Origin: Hydractinia symbiolongicarpus
Lineage: Eukaryota > Cnidaria > Hydrozoa > Anthoathecata > Hydractiniidae
DNA length: 64,000 bases
Direction: 5' to 3'
Assembly: GCF_029227915.1 (NCBI RefSeq)
Contig: NC_079878.1
Location: 33,879,501-33,943,500, forward strand
Numbering within the stretch: position 1 is the stretch's first letter; each line of letters begins with the position of its first letter. Both the position numbers and the translations under genes were made by a program. Positions 12,624 to 24,888 of the stretch are shown here, piece after piece. Below the pieces are notes generated by a model. It saw only the letters and a program-made list of their open reading frames with translations, searched no databases and was not told the origin of the DNA.

Positions 12624-15600
12624 AGCTCAATTAAGTCCCACAGTCAATCGTTTCATTTTTAAAGCGATGCAACCTAGTAATATCAGAAAAATATCGCTAA
12701 ATACATGTTGATACGAATAGGTGACCCAACCGGTGTAACTCAAACGGACTGAATAAGGGTTAGAAAGTCAATGAAATGTAGTTTTTGAAACTGTCGCTAT
12801 TTTTTTAGCGCGCAATAACGGCTAGGATTGGTCCCACAGTAAAAAATGACTTATTAATCAAAAATTTTAAATAAAGCGCTACCAAAGCTCCCAGTGTAAT
12901 CCCTGAGTTCCGGCAATCACGTCAAATTAAGAAAAATGTTTTTTCTTGCAGTCCAATTGTCTCATTTATCACATTTATCAGGTCACAGTCCAAAGTTAGT
13001 CCAATTAAGTCCCACAGTCAATCGTTTCATTGTTAAAAGCGATGCAACCTAGTAATATCAGAAAAATATCGCTAAATACATCTTGGTACGAATATGTGAC
13101 ACAACCGTTTTAACTCAAACGAATTGAGACCGTTAGAAAGTCAATGAAATGTAGTTTTGGAAACTGTCGCTATTTCTTCAGCGCGCGATAACGCATAGGA
13201 TTGGTCTTACAGTTAAAAATGACTTATTTATCAAAATCTTTAAATGAAGCGCTACCACAGCGCCCAGTGTAATCCCTGAGGTCCGGCAATCATGTCAAAT
13301 TAAGAAAAATATTATTTCTTGGAGTCCAATTTTCTCATTTATCACATTTATCAGGTCACAGTCCAAAGTTAGCTCAATTAAGTCCCACAGTCAATCGTTT
13401 CATTTTTAAAGCGATGCAACCTAGTAATATCAGAAAAATATCGCTAAATACATGTTGATACGAATAGGTGACCCAACCGGTGTAACTCAAACGGACTGAA
13501 TAAGGGTTAGAAAGTCAATGAAATGTAGTTTTTGAAACTGTCGCTATTTTTTTAGCGCGCAATAACGGCTAGGATTGGTCCCACAGTAAAAAATGACTTA
13601 TTAATCAAAAATTTTAAATAAAGCGCTACCAAAGCTCCCAGTGTAATCCCTGAGTTCCGGCAATCACGTCAAATTAAGAAAAATGTTTTTTCTTGCAGTC
13701 CAATTGTCTCATTTATCACATTTATCAGGTCACAGTCCAAAGTTAGTCCAATTAAGTCCCACAGTCAATCGTTTCATTGTTAAAAGCGATGCAACCTAGT
13801 AATATCAGAAAAATATCGCTAAATACATCTTGGTACGAATATGTGACACAACCGTTTTAACTCAAACGAATTGAGACCGTTAGAAAGTCAATGAAATGTA
13901 GTTTTGGAAACTGTCGCTATTTCTTCAGCGCGCGATAACGCATAGGATTGGTCTTACAGTTAAAAATGACTTATTTATCAAAATCTTTAAATGAAGCGCT
14001 ACCACAGCGCCCAGTGTAATCCCTGAGGTCCGGCAATCATGTCAAATTAAGAAAAATATTATTTCTTGGAGTCCAATTTTCTCATTTATCACATTTATCA
14101 GGTCACAGTCCAAAGTTAGTTCAATTAAGTCCCACAGTCAATCGTTTCACTGTTAACAGCGATGCAACCTAGTAACATGAGAAAAATATCGCTAAATACA
14201 TGTTGGTACGAATATGTGACCGAACCGGTGTAACTCAAACGGACTGACACCGTTAGAAAGTCAATGAAATGTAGTTTTTGAAACTGTCGCTATTTCTTCA
14301 GCGCGCGATAACGGCTAGGTTTGGTCCCACAGCAAAGAATGACTTATAAATCTAAATTTTTAAATGAAGCGCTACCACAGCGCCCAGTGTAATCCCTGAG
14401 TTCCGGCAATCATGTCAAAAAAAGAAGAATGTTATTTCTTGGAGTCCAATTTTCTCATTTATCACATTTATCAAGTCACAGTCTAAAGTTAGTTCATTTA
14501 AGTCCCACAGTCAATCGTTTCACTCTTAAAAGCGATGCAACCTAGTAATCTCAGGAAAATATCGCTAAATACATGTTGGTACCAATATGTGACACAACCG
14601 TTGTAACTCAAACGGACTGACTACGTTAGAAATTCAATGAAATGTAGTTTTTTAAACTGACGCTATTTCTTTAGCGCGCAATAACGGCTAGAATTGGTCC
14701 CACAGTAAAAACTGACTTATTAATCTAAATTTTTAAATAAAGCGCTACCACAGCGCCCGGTTTAATCGCTGAGTTCCGGCAATCACGTCAAATTAAAAAG
14801 AATGTTATTTCTTGGAGTCCAATTCTCTCATTTATAACATTTATCAGGTCACAGTCCAAAGTTAGTTCAATTAAGTCCTACAGTCAATCGTTTTATTTTT
14901 AAAAGTGATGCAACCTAGTAATATCAGAAAAATATCGCTAAATACATGTTGGTACGAATATGTGACCAAACCTTTGTACCTTAAACGGACTGACACTGTT
15001 GAAAGTCAATGAAATGTAGTTTTTGAAACTGCCGCTATTTCTTCAGCGCCTGATAACGGATAGGATTGGTCCCAGAGTAAAGAATGATTTATTTATCTAA
15101 ATTTTTATATGAAGCGCTATCACAGTGCCCAGTGTAATCGGTGAGTTCCGGCAATCACGTCAAATTAAAAAGAATGTTATTTCTTTGAGTTCAATTCTCT
15201 CATTTATAACATTTATCAGGTCACAGTCCAAAGTTAGTTCAATTAAGTCCCACAGTCAATCGTTTCATTGTTAAAAGCGATGCAACCTAGTAATATCAGA
15301 AAAATATCGCTAAATACATGTTGGTACGAATATGTGACACAACCGTTTTAATTCAAACGGACTGAGACCGTTAGAAAGTCAATGAAATGTAGTTTTTGAA
15401 ACTGCCGCTATTTCTTCAGCGCCTGATAACGGATAGGATTGGTCCCAGAGTGAAGAATGATTTATTTATCTAAATTTTTATATGAAGCGCTATCACAGTG
15501 CCCAGTGTAATCGGTGAGTTCCGGCAATCACGTCAAATTAAAAAGAATGTTATTTCTTGGAGTTCAATTCTCTCATTTATAACATTTATCAGGTCACAGT

Positions 15601-15981
15601 CCAAAGTTAGTTCAATTAAGTCTCACAGTCAATCGTTTCATTGTTAAAAGCGATGCAACCTAGTAATATCAGAAAAATATCGCTAAATACATGTTGGTAC
15701 GAATATGTGACACAACCGTTTTAACTCAAACGGACTGAGACCGTTAGAAAGTCAATGAAATGTAGTTTTGAAAACTGTCGCTATATCTTCAGCGCGCGAT
15801 AACGGATAGGATTGGTCCCACAGTTAAAAATGACTTATTTATCTAAATATTTAAATGCGGCGCTACCACAGCGCCCAGTGTAATCCCTGAGGTCCGGCAA
15901 TCATGTCAAATTAAGAAGAATATTATTTCTTGGAGTCCAATTCTCTCATTTATCACATTTATCAGGTCACAGTCCAAAGTT
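12624..15981. repeat. 9-monomer higher-order repeat, copy 2 (3358 bp)
   Basis: This is a direct tandem copy of the preceding 3358-bp unit, with only scattered single-base differences seen by eye. Similarity to the start of a third copy breaks near 15982, where 'gttagttcaa' replaces 'gttagctcaa'. The next monomer has 'gactgactacg' instead of 'gactgaataaggg'. Confidence 0.88.
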
Positions 15982-16354
15982 AGTTCAATTAAGTCCCACA
16001 GTCAATCGTTTCATTTTTAAAGCGATGCAACCTAGTAATATCAGAAAAATATCGCTAAATACATGTTGGTACGAATATGTGACCCAACCGGTGTAACTCA
16101 AACGGACTGACTACGTTAGAAAGTCAATGAAATGTAGTTTTTGAAACTGTCGCTATTTTTTAAGCGCGCAATAACGGCTAGGATTGGTCCCACAGTAAAA
16201 AATGACTTATTAATCAAAAATTTTAAATAAAGCGCTACCACAGCGCCCAGTGTAATCGCTGAGTTCCGGCAATCACGTCAAATTAAGAAAAATGTTTTTT
16301 CTTGGAGTCCAATTGTCTCATTTATCACATTTATCAGGTCATAGTCCAAACTTA

Positions 16355-19300
16355 GTTCAATTAAGTCACACAGTCAATCGTTTCATTGTTAAAAGCGATG
16401 CAACCTAGTAATATCAGAAAAATATCGCTAAATACATGTTGGTACGAATATGTGACACAACCGTTCCAACTCAAACGGATTAAGACCGTTAGAAAGTCAA
16501 TGAAATGTAGTTTTGGAAACTGTCGCTATTTCTTCAGCGCGCACTAACGCATAGGATTGGTCTTACAGTTAAAAATGACTTATTTATCAAAATCTTTAAA
16601 TGAAGCGCTACCACAGCGCCCAGTGTAATCCCTGAGGTCAGGCAATCATGTCAAATTAAGAAGAATATTATTTCTTGGAGTCCAATTTTCTCATTTATCA
16701 CATTTATCAGGTCACAGTCCAAAGTTAGTTTAATTAAGTCCCACAGTCAATCGTTTCACTGTTAACAGCGATGCAACCTAGTAACAAGAGAAAAATATCG
16801 CTAAATACATGTTGGTACGAATATGTGACCCAACCGGTGTATCTCAACCGGACTGACACCGTTAGAAAGTCAATGAAATGTAGTTTTTGAAACTGTCGCT
16901 ATTTCTTCAGCGCGCGATAACGGCTAGGTTTGGTCCCACAGCAAAGAATGACTTATAAATCTAAATTTTTAAATGAAGCGCTACCACAGCGCCCAGTGTA
17001 ATCCCTGAGTTCCGGCAATCATGTCAAAAAGAGAAGAATGTTTTTCTTGGAGTCCAATTTTCTCATTTATCACATTTATCAGGTCACAGTCCAAAGTTAG
17101 TTCATTTAACTTCCACAGTCAATCGTTTCACCGTTAAAAGCGATGCAACCTAGTAATTTCAGGAAAATATCGCTAAATACATGTTTGTTCCAATATGTGA
17201 CACAACCGTTGTACCTTAAACGGACTGACACCGTTAGAAAGTCAATGAAATGTAGTTTTTGAAACTGTCGCTATTTCTTCAGCGCCTGATAACGGATAGG
17301 ATTGGTCCCAGAGTAAAGAATTATTGATTTATCTAAATTTTTATATGAAGCGCTATCACAGTGCCCAGTGTAATCGCTGAGTTCCGGCAATCACGTCAAG
17401 TTAAGAAGAATGTTTTTTCTTGGAGTCCAATTGTCTCATTTATCACATTTGTCAGGTCACGGTGCAAAGTTAGTTCATTTAAGTCCCACTGTCAATCGTT
17501 TCCTTGTTAATAGCGATGCAACCTAGTAATCTCAGGAAAATATCGCTAAATACATGTTTGTGCCAATATGTGACCCAACCGTTGTAACTCAAACGGACTG
17601 ACTACGTTAGAATGTCAATGAAATGTAGGTTTTGAAACTGTCGCTATTTCTTTAGCGCGCAATAACGGCTAGGATTGGTCCCACAGTAAAAAATGACTTA
17701 TTAATCTAAATTTTTAAATAAAGCACTACCACAGCGCCCAGTGTAATCCCTGAGGTCCGGCAATCATGTCAAATTAAGAAGAATATTATTTCTTGGAGTC
17801 CAATTTTCTCATTTATCACATTTATCAGGTCACAGTCCAAAGTTTGTTCAATAAAGTCCCACAGTCAATCGTTTCACTGTTAAAAGCGATGCAACCTAGT
17901 TATATGAGAAAAATATCGCTAAATACATGTTGGCACGATTATGTGACCCAACCGGTGTTACTCAAACGGACTGACACCGTTAGAAAGTCAATGAAATGTA
18001 GTTTTCAAAACTGTCACTATTTTTTCAGCGCGCGATAACGACTAGGATTGGTCCCACAGCAAAGAATGACTTATAAATCTAAATTTTTAAATAAAGTGCT
18101 ACCACAGCGCCCAGTGTAATCGCTGAGTTCCGGCAATCACGTCAAATTAAGAAAAATATTTTTTCTTGGAGTCCAATTGTCTCATTTATCACATTTATCA
18201 GGTCATAGTCCAAAGTTAGTTCAATTAAGTCCCACAGTCAATCGTTTCATTGTTAAAAGCGATGCAACCTAGTAATATCAGAAAAATATCGCTAAATACA
18301 TGTTGGTACGAATATGTGACACAACCGTTTTAACTCAAACGGATTGAGACCGTTAGAAAGTCAATGAAATGTAGTTTTGGAAACTGTCGCTATTTCTTCA
18401 GCGCGCGATAACGCATAGGATTGGTCTTACAGTTAAAAATGACTTATTTATCAAAATCTTTAAATGAAGCGCTACCACAGCGCCCAGTGTAATCCCTGAG
18501 GTCAGGCAATCATGTCAAATTAAGAAGAATATTTTTTCTTGGAGTCCAATTTTCTCATTTATCACATTTATCAGGTCACAGTCCAAAGTTAGTTTAATTA
18601 AGTCCCACAGTCAATCGTTTCACTGTTAACAGCGATGCAACCTAGTAACAAGAGAAAAATATCGCTAAATACATGTTGGTACGAATATGTGACCCAACCG
18701 GTGTATCTCAACCGGACTGACACCGTTAGAAAGTCAATGAATTGTAGATTATGAAACTGTCGCTATTTCTTCAGCGCGCGATAACGGCTAGGTTTGGTCC
18801 CACAGCAAAGAATGACTTATAAATCTAAATTTTTAAATGAAGCGCTACCACAGCGCCCAGTGTAATCCCTGAGTTCCGGCAATCATGTCAAAAAGAGAAG
18901 AATGTTATTTCTTGGAGTCCAATTTTCTCATTTATCACATTTATCAGGTCACAGTCCAAAGTTAGTTCATTTAACTCCCACAGTCAATCGTTTCACTGTT
19001 AAAAGGGATGCAACCTAGTAATTTCAGGAAAATATCGCTAAATACATGTTGGTACCACTATGTGACACAACCGTTGTAACTCAAACGGACTGACTACGTT
19101 AGAAATTCAATGAAATGTAGTTTTTTAAACTGACGCTATTTCTTTAGCGCGCAATAACGGATAGGATTGGTCCCACAGTAAAAACTGACTTATTTATCTA
19201 AATTTTTAAATAAAGCGCTACCACAGCGCCCAGTGTAATCGCTGAGTTCCGGCAATCACGTCAAAGTAAAAAGAATGTTATTTCTTGGAGTCCAATTCTC

Positions 19301-19850
19301 TCATTTATAACATTTATCAGGTCACAGCCCAAAGTTAGTGCAATTAAGTCCTACGGTCAATCGTTTTATTTTTAAAAGTGATGCAACCTAGTAATATCAG
19401 AAAAATATCGCTAAATACATGTTGGTACGAATATGTGACTAAACCGTTGTACCTTAAACGGATTGATACCGTTAGAAAGTCAATGTAATGTGGTTTTTAA
19501 AACTGTTGCTTCATCTTCAGCGCGCAATAACGGCTAGGATTGGTCCCACAGTAAAGAATGACTTACTTATTTATATTTTTAAATGAAGCGCTACCACAGC
19601 GCCCAGTGTAATCGCTGACTTCCGGCAATCACGTCAAATTAAAAAGAATGATATTTCTTGGAGTTCAATTCTCTCATTTATAACATTTCACAGGTCACAG
19701 TCCAAAGTTAGTTCAATTAAGTCCCACTGTCAATCGTTTCCTTGTTAATAGCGATGCAACCTAGTAATCTCAGGAAAATATCGCTAAATACATGTTGGTA
19801 CCAATATGTGACCCAACCGTTGTAACTCAAACGGACTGACTACGTTAGAA
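16355..19850. repeat. Dispersed duplication block, copy 1
   Basis: Nearly identical to 37229-41097. The offset is 20874 on the left part (for example the rare 'tagttatatgag' monomers near 17897 and 38771) and 21247 on the right part (for example 'aaaagggatg' at 19001 and 40248). The change of 373 shows that this copy lacks one monomer near 18091 that the other copy has. Differences include 'aagcactacc' versus 'aagcgctacc' and 'ttcaccg' versus 'ttcactg'. Confidence 0.85.
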
Positions 19851-21905
19851 AGTGAATGAAATTTAGTTTTTGAAACTATCGCTATTTCTTTAGCGCGCAA
19901 TAACGGCTAGGATTAATCCCACAGTAAAAAATGACTTATTATTCTAAATTTTTAAATAAAGCGCTACCACAGCGCCCAGTGTAATCGCTGAGTTCCGGCA
20001 ATCACGTCAAATTAAGAAAAATGTTATTTCTTGGAGTCCAATTGTCTCATTTATCACATTAATCAGGTCACAGTCCAAAGTTAGTTCAATTAAGTCCTAC
20101 ACTCAATCATTTTATTTTTAAAAGTGATGCAACCTAGTAATATGAGAAAATTATCGCTAAATACATGTTGGTACGAATATGTGACCCAACCCGTGTAACT
20201 CAAACGGACTGACTACGTTAGAAAGTCAATGAAATGTAGTTTTTGAAACTGTCGCTATTTCTTTAGCGCGCAATAACGGCTAGGATTAGTCCCACAGTAA
20301 AAAATGACTTATTATTCTAAATTTTTAAATAAAGCGCTACCACAGCGCCCAGTGTAATCGCTGAGTTCCAGCAATCACGTCAAATTAAGAAAAATGTTAT
20401 TTCTTGGAGTCCAATTGTCTCATTTATCACATTTATCAGGTCACAGTCTAAAGTTAGTTCAATTAAGTCCCACAGTCAATCATTTTATTTTTAAAAGTGA
20501 TGCAACCTAGTAATATTAGAAAATTATCGCTAAATACATGTTGGTACGAATATGTGACCCAACCGGTGTAACTCAAACGGACTGACTACGTTAGAAAGTC
20601 AATGAAATGTAGTTTTTGAAACTGTCGCTATTTCTTTAGCGCGCAATAACGGCTAGGATTAGTCCCACAGTAAAAAATGACTTATTATTCTAAATTTTTA
20701 AATAAAGCGCTACCACAGCGCCCAGTGTAATCGCTGAGTTCCGGCAATCACGTCAAATTAAGAAAAATGTTATTTCTTGGAGTCCAATTGTCTCATTTAT
20801 CACATTTATCAGGTCACAGTCCAAAGTTAGTTCAATTAAGTCCCACAGTCAATAGTTTCATTGTTTAAAAGGTACAACCTAGTAATCTCAGAAAAATATC
20901 GCAAAATATATCTCGGTACGAATATGTGACCCAACCGTTGTAACTCAAACGGACTGACACAGTGAGAAAGTCAATGAAATGTTGTTTTTGAAACTGTCGC
21001 TATTTGTTCAGCGAGCAATAACGGCTAGGATTGGTCCCACAGTAAAAAATGACTGATAAATCTAAATTTTTAAATGAAGCGCTAACACAGCGCCCAGTGT
21101 TATCCCTGAGTTCCGGCAATCATGTCAAATGAAGAAGAATGTTATTTCTTGGAGTCCAATTTTCTCATTTATCACATTTATCAGGTCACAGTCCAAAGTT
21201 AGTTCATTTAAGTCCCACAGTCAATCGTTTCACTGTTAAAAGCGATCCAACCTAGTAATATCAGATAAATATCGCTAAATACATGTTGTTACGAATATGT
21301 AACCTAACCGGTGTAACTCAAACGGACTGACACCGTTAGAAAGTCAATGAAATGTAATTTATGAAACTGTCGCTATTTCTTCAGCGCGCGATAACGGCTA
21401 GGATTGGTCCCACAGTAAATAATGACTTATAAATCTGAATGTTTAAACAAAGCGCTACCACAGCGCCCAGTGTAATCGCTGAGTTCCAGCAATCACGTCA
21501 AATTAAGAAAAATGTTATTTCTTGGAGTCCAATTGTCTCATTTATCACATTTATCAGGTCACAGTCCAAAGTTAGTTCAATTAAGTCCCACAGTCAATCA
21601 TTTTATTTTTAAAAGTGATGCAACCTAGTAATATGAGAAAATTATCGCTAAATACATGTTGGTACGAATATGTGACCCAACCGGTGTAACTCAAACGGAC
21701 TGACTACGTTAGAAAGTCAATGAAATGTAATTTTTGAATCTGTCGCTATTTCTTTAGCGCGCAATAACGGCTAGGATTGGTCCCACAGTAAAAATTGACT
21801 TATTATTCTAAATTTTTAAATAAAGCGCTACCACAGCGCCCAGTGTAATCGCTGAGTTCCGGCAATCACGTCAAATTAAGAAAAATGTTATTTCTTGGAG
21901 TCCAA
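18923..21905. repeat. 8-monomer higher-order repeat, copy 1 (2983 bp)
   Basis: Markers 'aaaagggatg' (19001 and 21984) and 'gaaagtgaat' (19848 and 22831) both give an offset of 2983. The junction with the next copy lies near 21905, inside 'cttggagtccaatt'. There a monomer of the 'aagaaaaatgttatttc' type switches to one ending 'aactcccacag'. Confidence 0.88.
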
Positions 21906-24888
21906 TTTTCTCATTTATCACATTTATCAGGTCACAGTCCAAAGTTAGTTCATTTAACTCCCACAGTCAATCGTTTCACTGTTAAAAGGGATGCAACCTA
22001 GTAATTTCAGGAAAATATCGCTAAATACATGTTGGTACCACTATGTGACACAACCGTTGTAACTCAAACGGACTGACTACGTTAGAAATTCAATGAAATG
22101 TAGTTTTTTAAACTGACGCTATTTCTTTAGCGCGCAATAACGGATAGGATTGGTCCCACAGTAAAAACTGACTTATTTATCTAAATTTTTAAATAAAGCG
22201 CTACCACAGCGCCCAGTGTAATCGCTGAGTTCCGGCAATCACGTCAAAGTAAAAAGAATGTTATTTCTTGGAGTCCAATTCTCTCATTTATAACATTTAT
22301 CATGTCACAGCCCAAAGTTAGTGCAATTAAGTCCTACGGTCAATCGTTTTATTTTTAAAAGTGATGCAACCTAGTAATATCAGAAAAATATCGCTAAATA
22401 CATGTTGGTACGAATATGTGACTAAACCGTTGTACCTTAAACGGATTGATACCGTTAGAAAGTCAATGTAATGTGGTTTTTAAAACTGTTGCTTCATCTT
22501 CAGCGCGCAATAACGGCTAGGATTGGTCCCACAGTAAAGAATGACTTACTTATTTATATTTTTAAATGAAGCGCTACCACAGCGCCCAGTGTAATCGCTG
22601 ACTTCCGGCAATCACGTCAAATTAAAAAGAATGATATTTCTTGGAGTTCAATTCTCTCATTTATAACATTTCACAGGTCACAGTCCAAAGTTAGTTCAAT
22701 TAAGTCCCACTGTCAATCGTTTCCTTGTTAATAGCGATGCAACCTAGTAATCTCAGGAAAATATCGCTAAATACATGTTGGTACCAATATGTGACCCAAC
22801 CGTTGTAACTCAAACGGACTGACTACGTTAGAAAGTGAATGAAATTTAGTTTTTGAAACTATCGCTATTTCTTTAGCGCGCAATAACGGCTAGGATTAAT
22901 CCCACAGTAAAAAATGACTTATTATTCTAAATTTTTAAATAAAGCGCTACCACAGCGCCCAGTGTAATCGCTGAGTTCCGGCAATCACGTCAAATTAAGA
23001 AAAATGTTATTTCTTGGAGTCCAATTGTCTCATTTATCACATTAATCAGGTCACAGTCCAAAGTTAGTTCAATTAAGTCCTACACTCCATCATTTTATTT
23101 TTAAAAGTGATGCAACCTAGTAATATGAGAAAATTATCGCTAAATACATGTTGGTACGAATATGTGACCCAACCCGTGTAACTCAAACGGACTGACTACG
23201 TTAGAAAGTCAATGAAATGTAGTTTTTGAAACTGTCGCTATTTCTTTAGCGCGCAATAACGGCTAGGATTAGTCCCACAGTAAAAAATGACTTATTATTC
23301 TAAATTTTTAAATAAAGCGCTACCACAGCGCCCAGTGTAATCGCTGAGTTCCAGCAATCACGTCAAATTAAGAAAAATGTTATTTCTTGGAGTCCAATTG
23401 TCTCATTTATCACATTTATCAGGTCACAGTCTAAAGTTAGTTCAATTAAGTCCCACAGTCAATCATTTTATTTTTAAAAGTGATGCAACCTAGTAATATG
23501 AGAAAATTATCGCTAAATACATGTTGGTACGAATATGTGACCCAACCGGTGTAACTCAAACGGACTGACTACGTTAGAAAGTCAATGAAATGTAGTTTTT
23601 GAAACTGTCGCTATTTCTTTAGCGCGCAATAACGGCTAGGATTAGTCCCACAGTAAAAAATGACTTATTATTCTAAATTTTTAAATAAAGCGCTACCACA
23701 GCGCCCAGTGTAATCGCTGAGTTCCGGCAATCACGTCAAATTAAGAAAAATGTTATTTCTTGGAGTCCAATTGTCTCATTTATCACATTTATCAGGTCAC
23801 AGTCCAAAGTTAGTTCAATTAAGTCCCACAGTCAATAGTTTCATTGTTTAAAAAGTACAACCTAGTAATCTCAGAAAAATATCGCAAAATATATCTCGGT
23901 ACGAATATGTGACCCAACCGTTGTAACTCAAACGGACTGACACAGTGAGAAAGTCAATGAAATGTAGTTTTTGAAACTGTCGCTATTTGTTCAGCGAGCA
24001 ATAACGGCTAGGATTGGTCCCACAGTAAAAAATGACTGATAAATCTAAATTTTTAAATGAAGCGCTAACACAGCGCCCAGTGTTATCCCTGAGTTCCGGC
24101 AATCATGTCAAATGAAGAAGAATGTTATTTCTTGGAGTCCAATTTTCTCATTTATCACATTTATCAGGTCACAGTCCAAAGTTAGTTCATTTAAGTCCCA
24201 CAGTCAATCGTTTCACTGTTAAAAGCGATGCAACCTAGTAATATCAGATAAATATCGCTAAATACATGTTGTTACGAATATGTAACCTAACCGGTGTAAC
24301 TCAAACGGACTGACACCGTTAGAAAGTCAATGAAATGTAATTTATGAAACTGTCGCTATTTCTTCAGCGCGCGATAACGGCTAGGATTGGTCCCACAGTA
24401 AATAATGACTTATAAATCTGAATGTTTAAACAAAGCGCTACCACAGCGCCCAGTGTAATCGCTGAGTTCCAGCAATCACGTCAAATTAAGAAAAATGTTA
24501 TTTCTTGGAGTCCAATTGTCTCATTTATCACATTTATCAGGTCACAGTCCAAAGTTAGTTCAATTAAGTCCCACAGTCAATCATTTTATTTTTAAAAGTG
24601 ATGCAACCTAGTAATATGAGAAAATTATCGCTAAATACATGTTGGTACGAATATGTGACCCAACCGGTGTAACTCAAACGGACTGACTACGTTAGAAAGT
24701 CAATGAAATGTAATTTTTGAATCTGTCGCTATTTCTTTAGCGCGCAATAACGGCTAGGATTGGTCCCACAGTAAAAATTGACTTATTATTCTAAATTTTT
24801 AAATAAAGCGCTACCACAGCGCCCAGTGTAATCGCTGAGTTCCGGCAATCACGTCAAATTAAGAAAAATGTTATTTCTTGGAGTCCAA
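21906..24888. repeat. 8-monomer higher-order repeat, copy 2 (2983 bp)
   Basis: Direct copy of the 2983-bp unit. I noted about six single-base differences, including 'taatattaga' (copy 1) versus 'taatatgaga', 'gcgatccaac' versus 'gcgatgcaac', 'gttgtttttg' versus 'gtagtttttg', and 'caggtcacag' versus 'catgtcacag'. Identity is therefore well above 99 percent by eye. Confidence 0.88.

Noticed and set aside
17793-18038. 81-codon open frame in the satellite, repeated exactly at 38667-38912 and in extended form at 58722-59018
   Set aside because: It lies wholly within satellite monomers and does not start at ATG. The repetition is explained by block duplication, and most other monomers carry stops in this frame.
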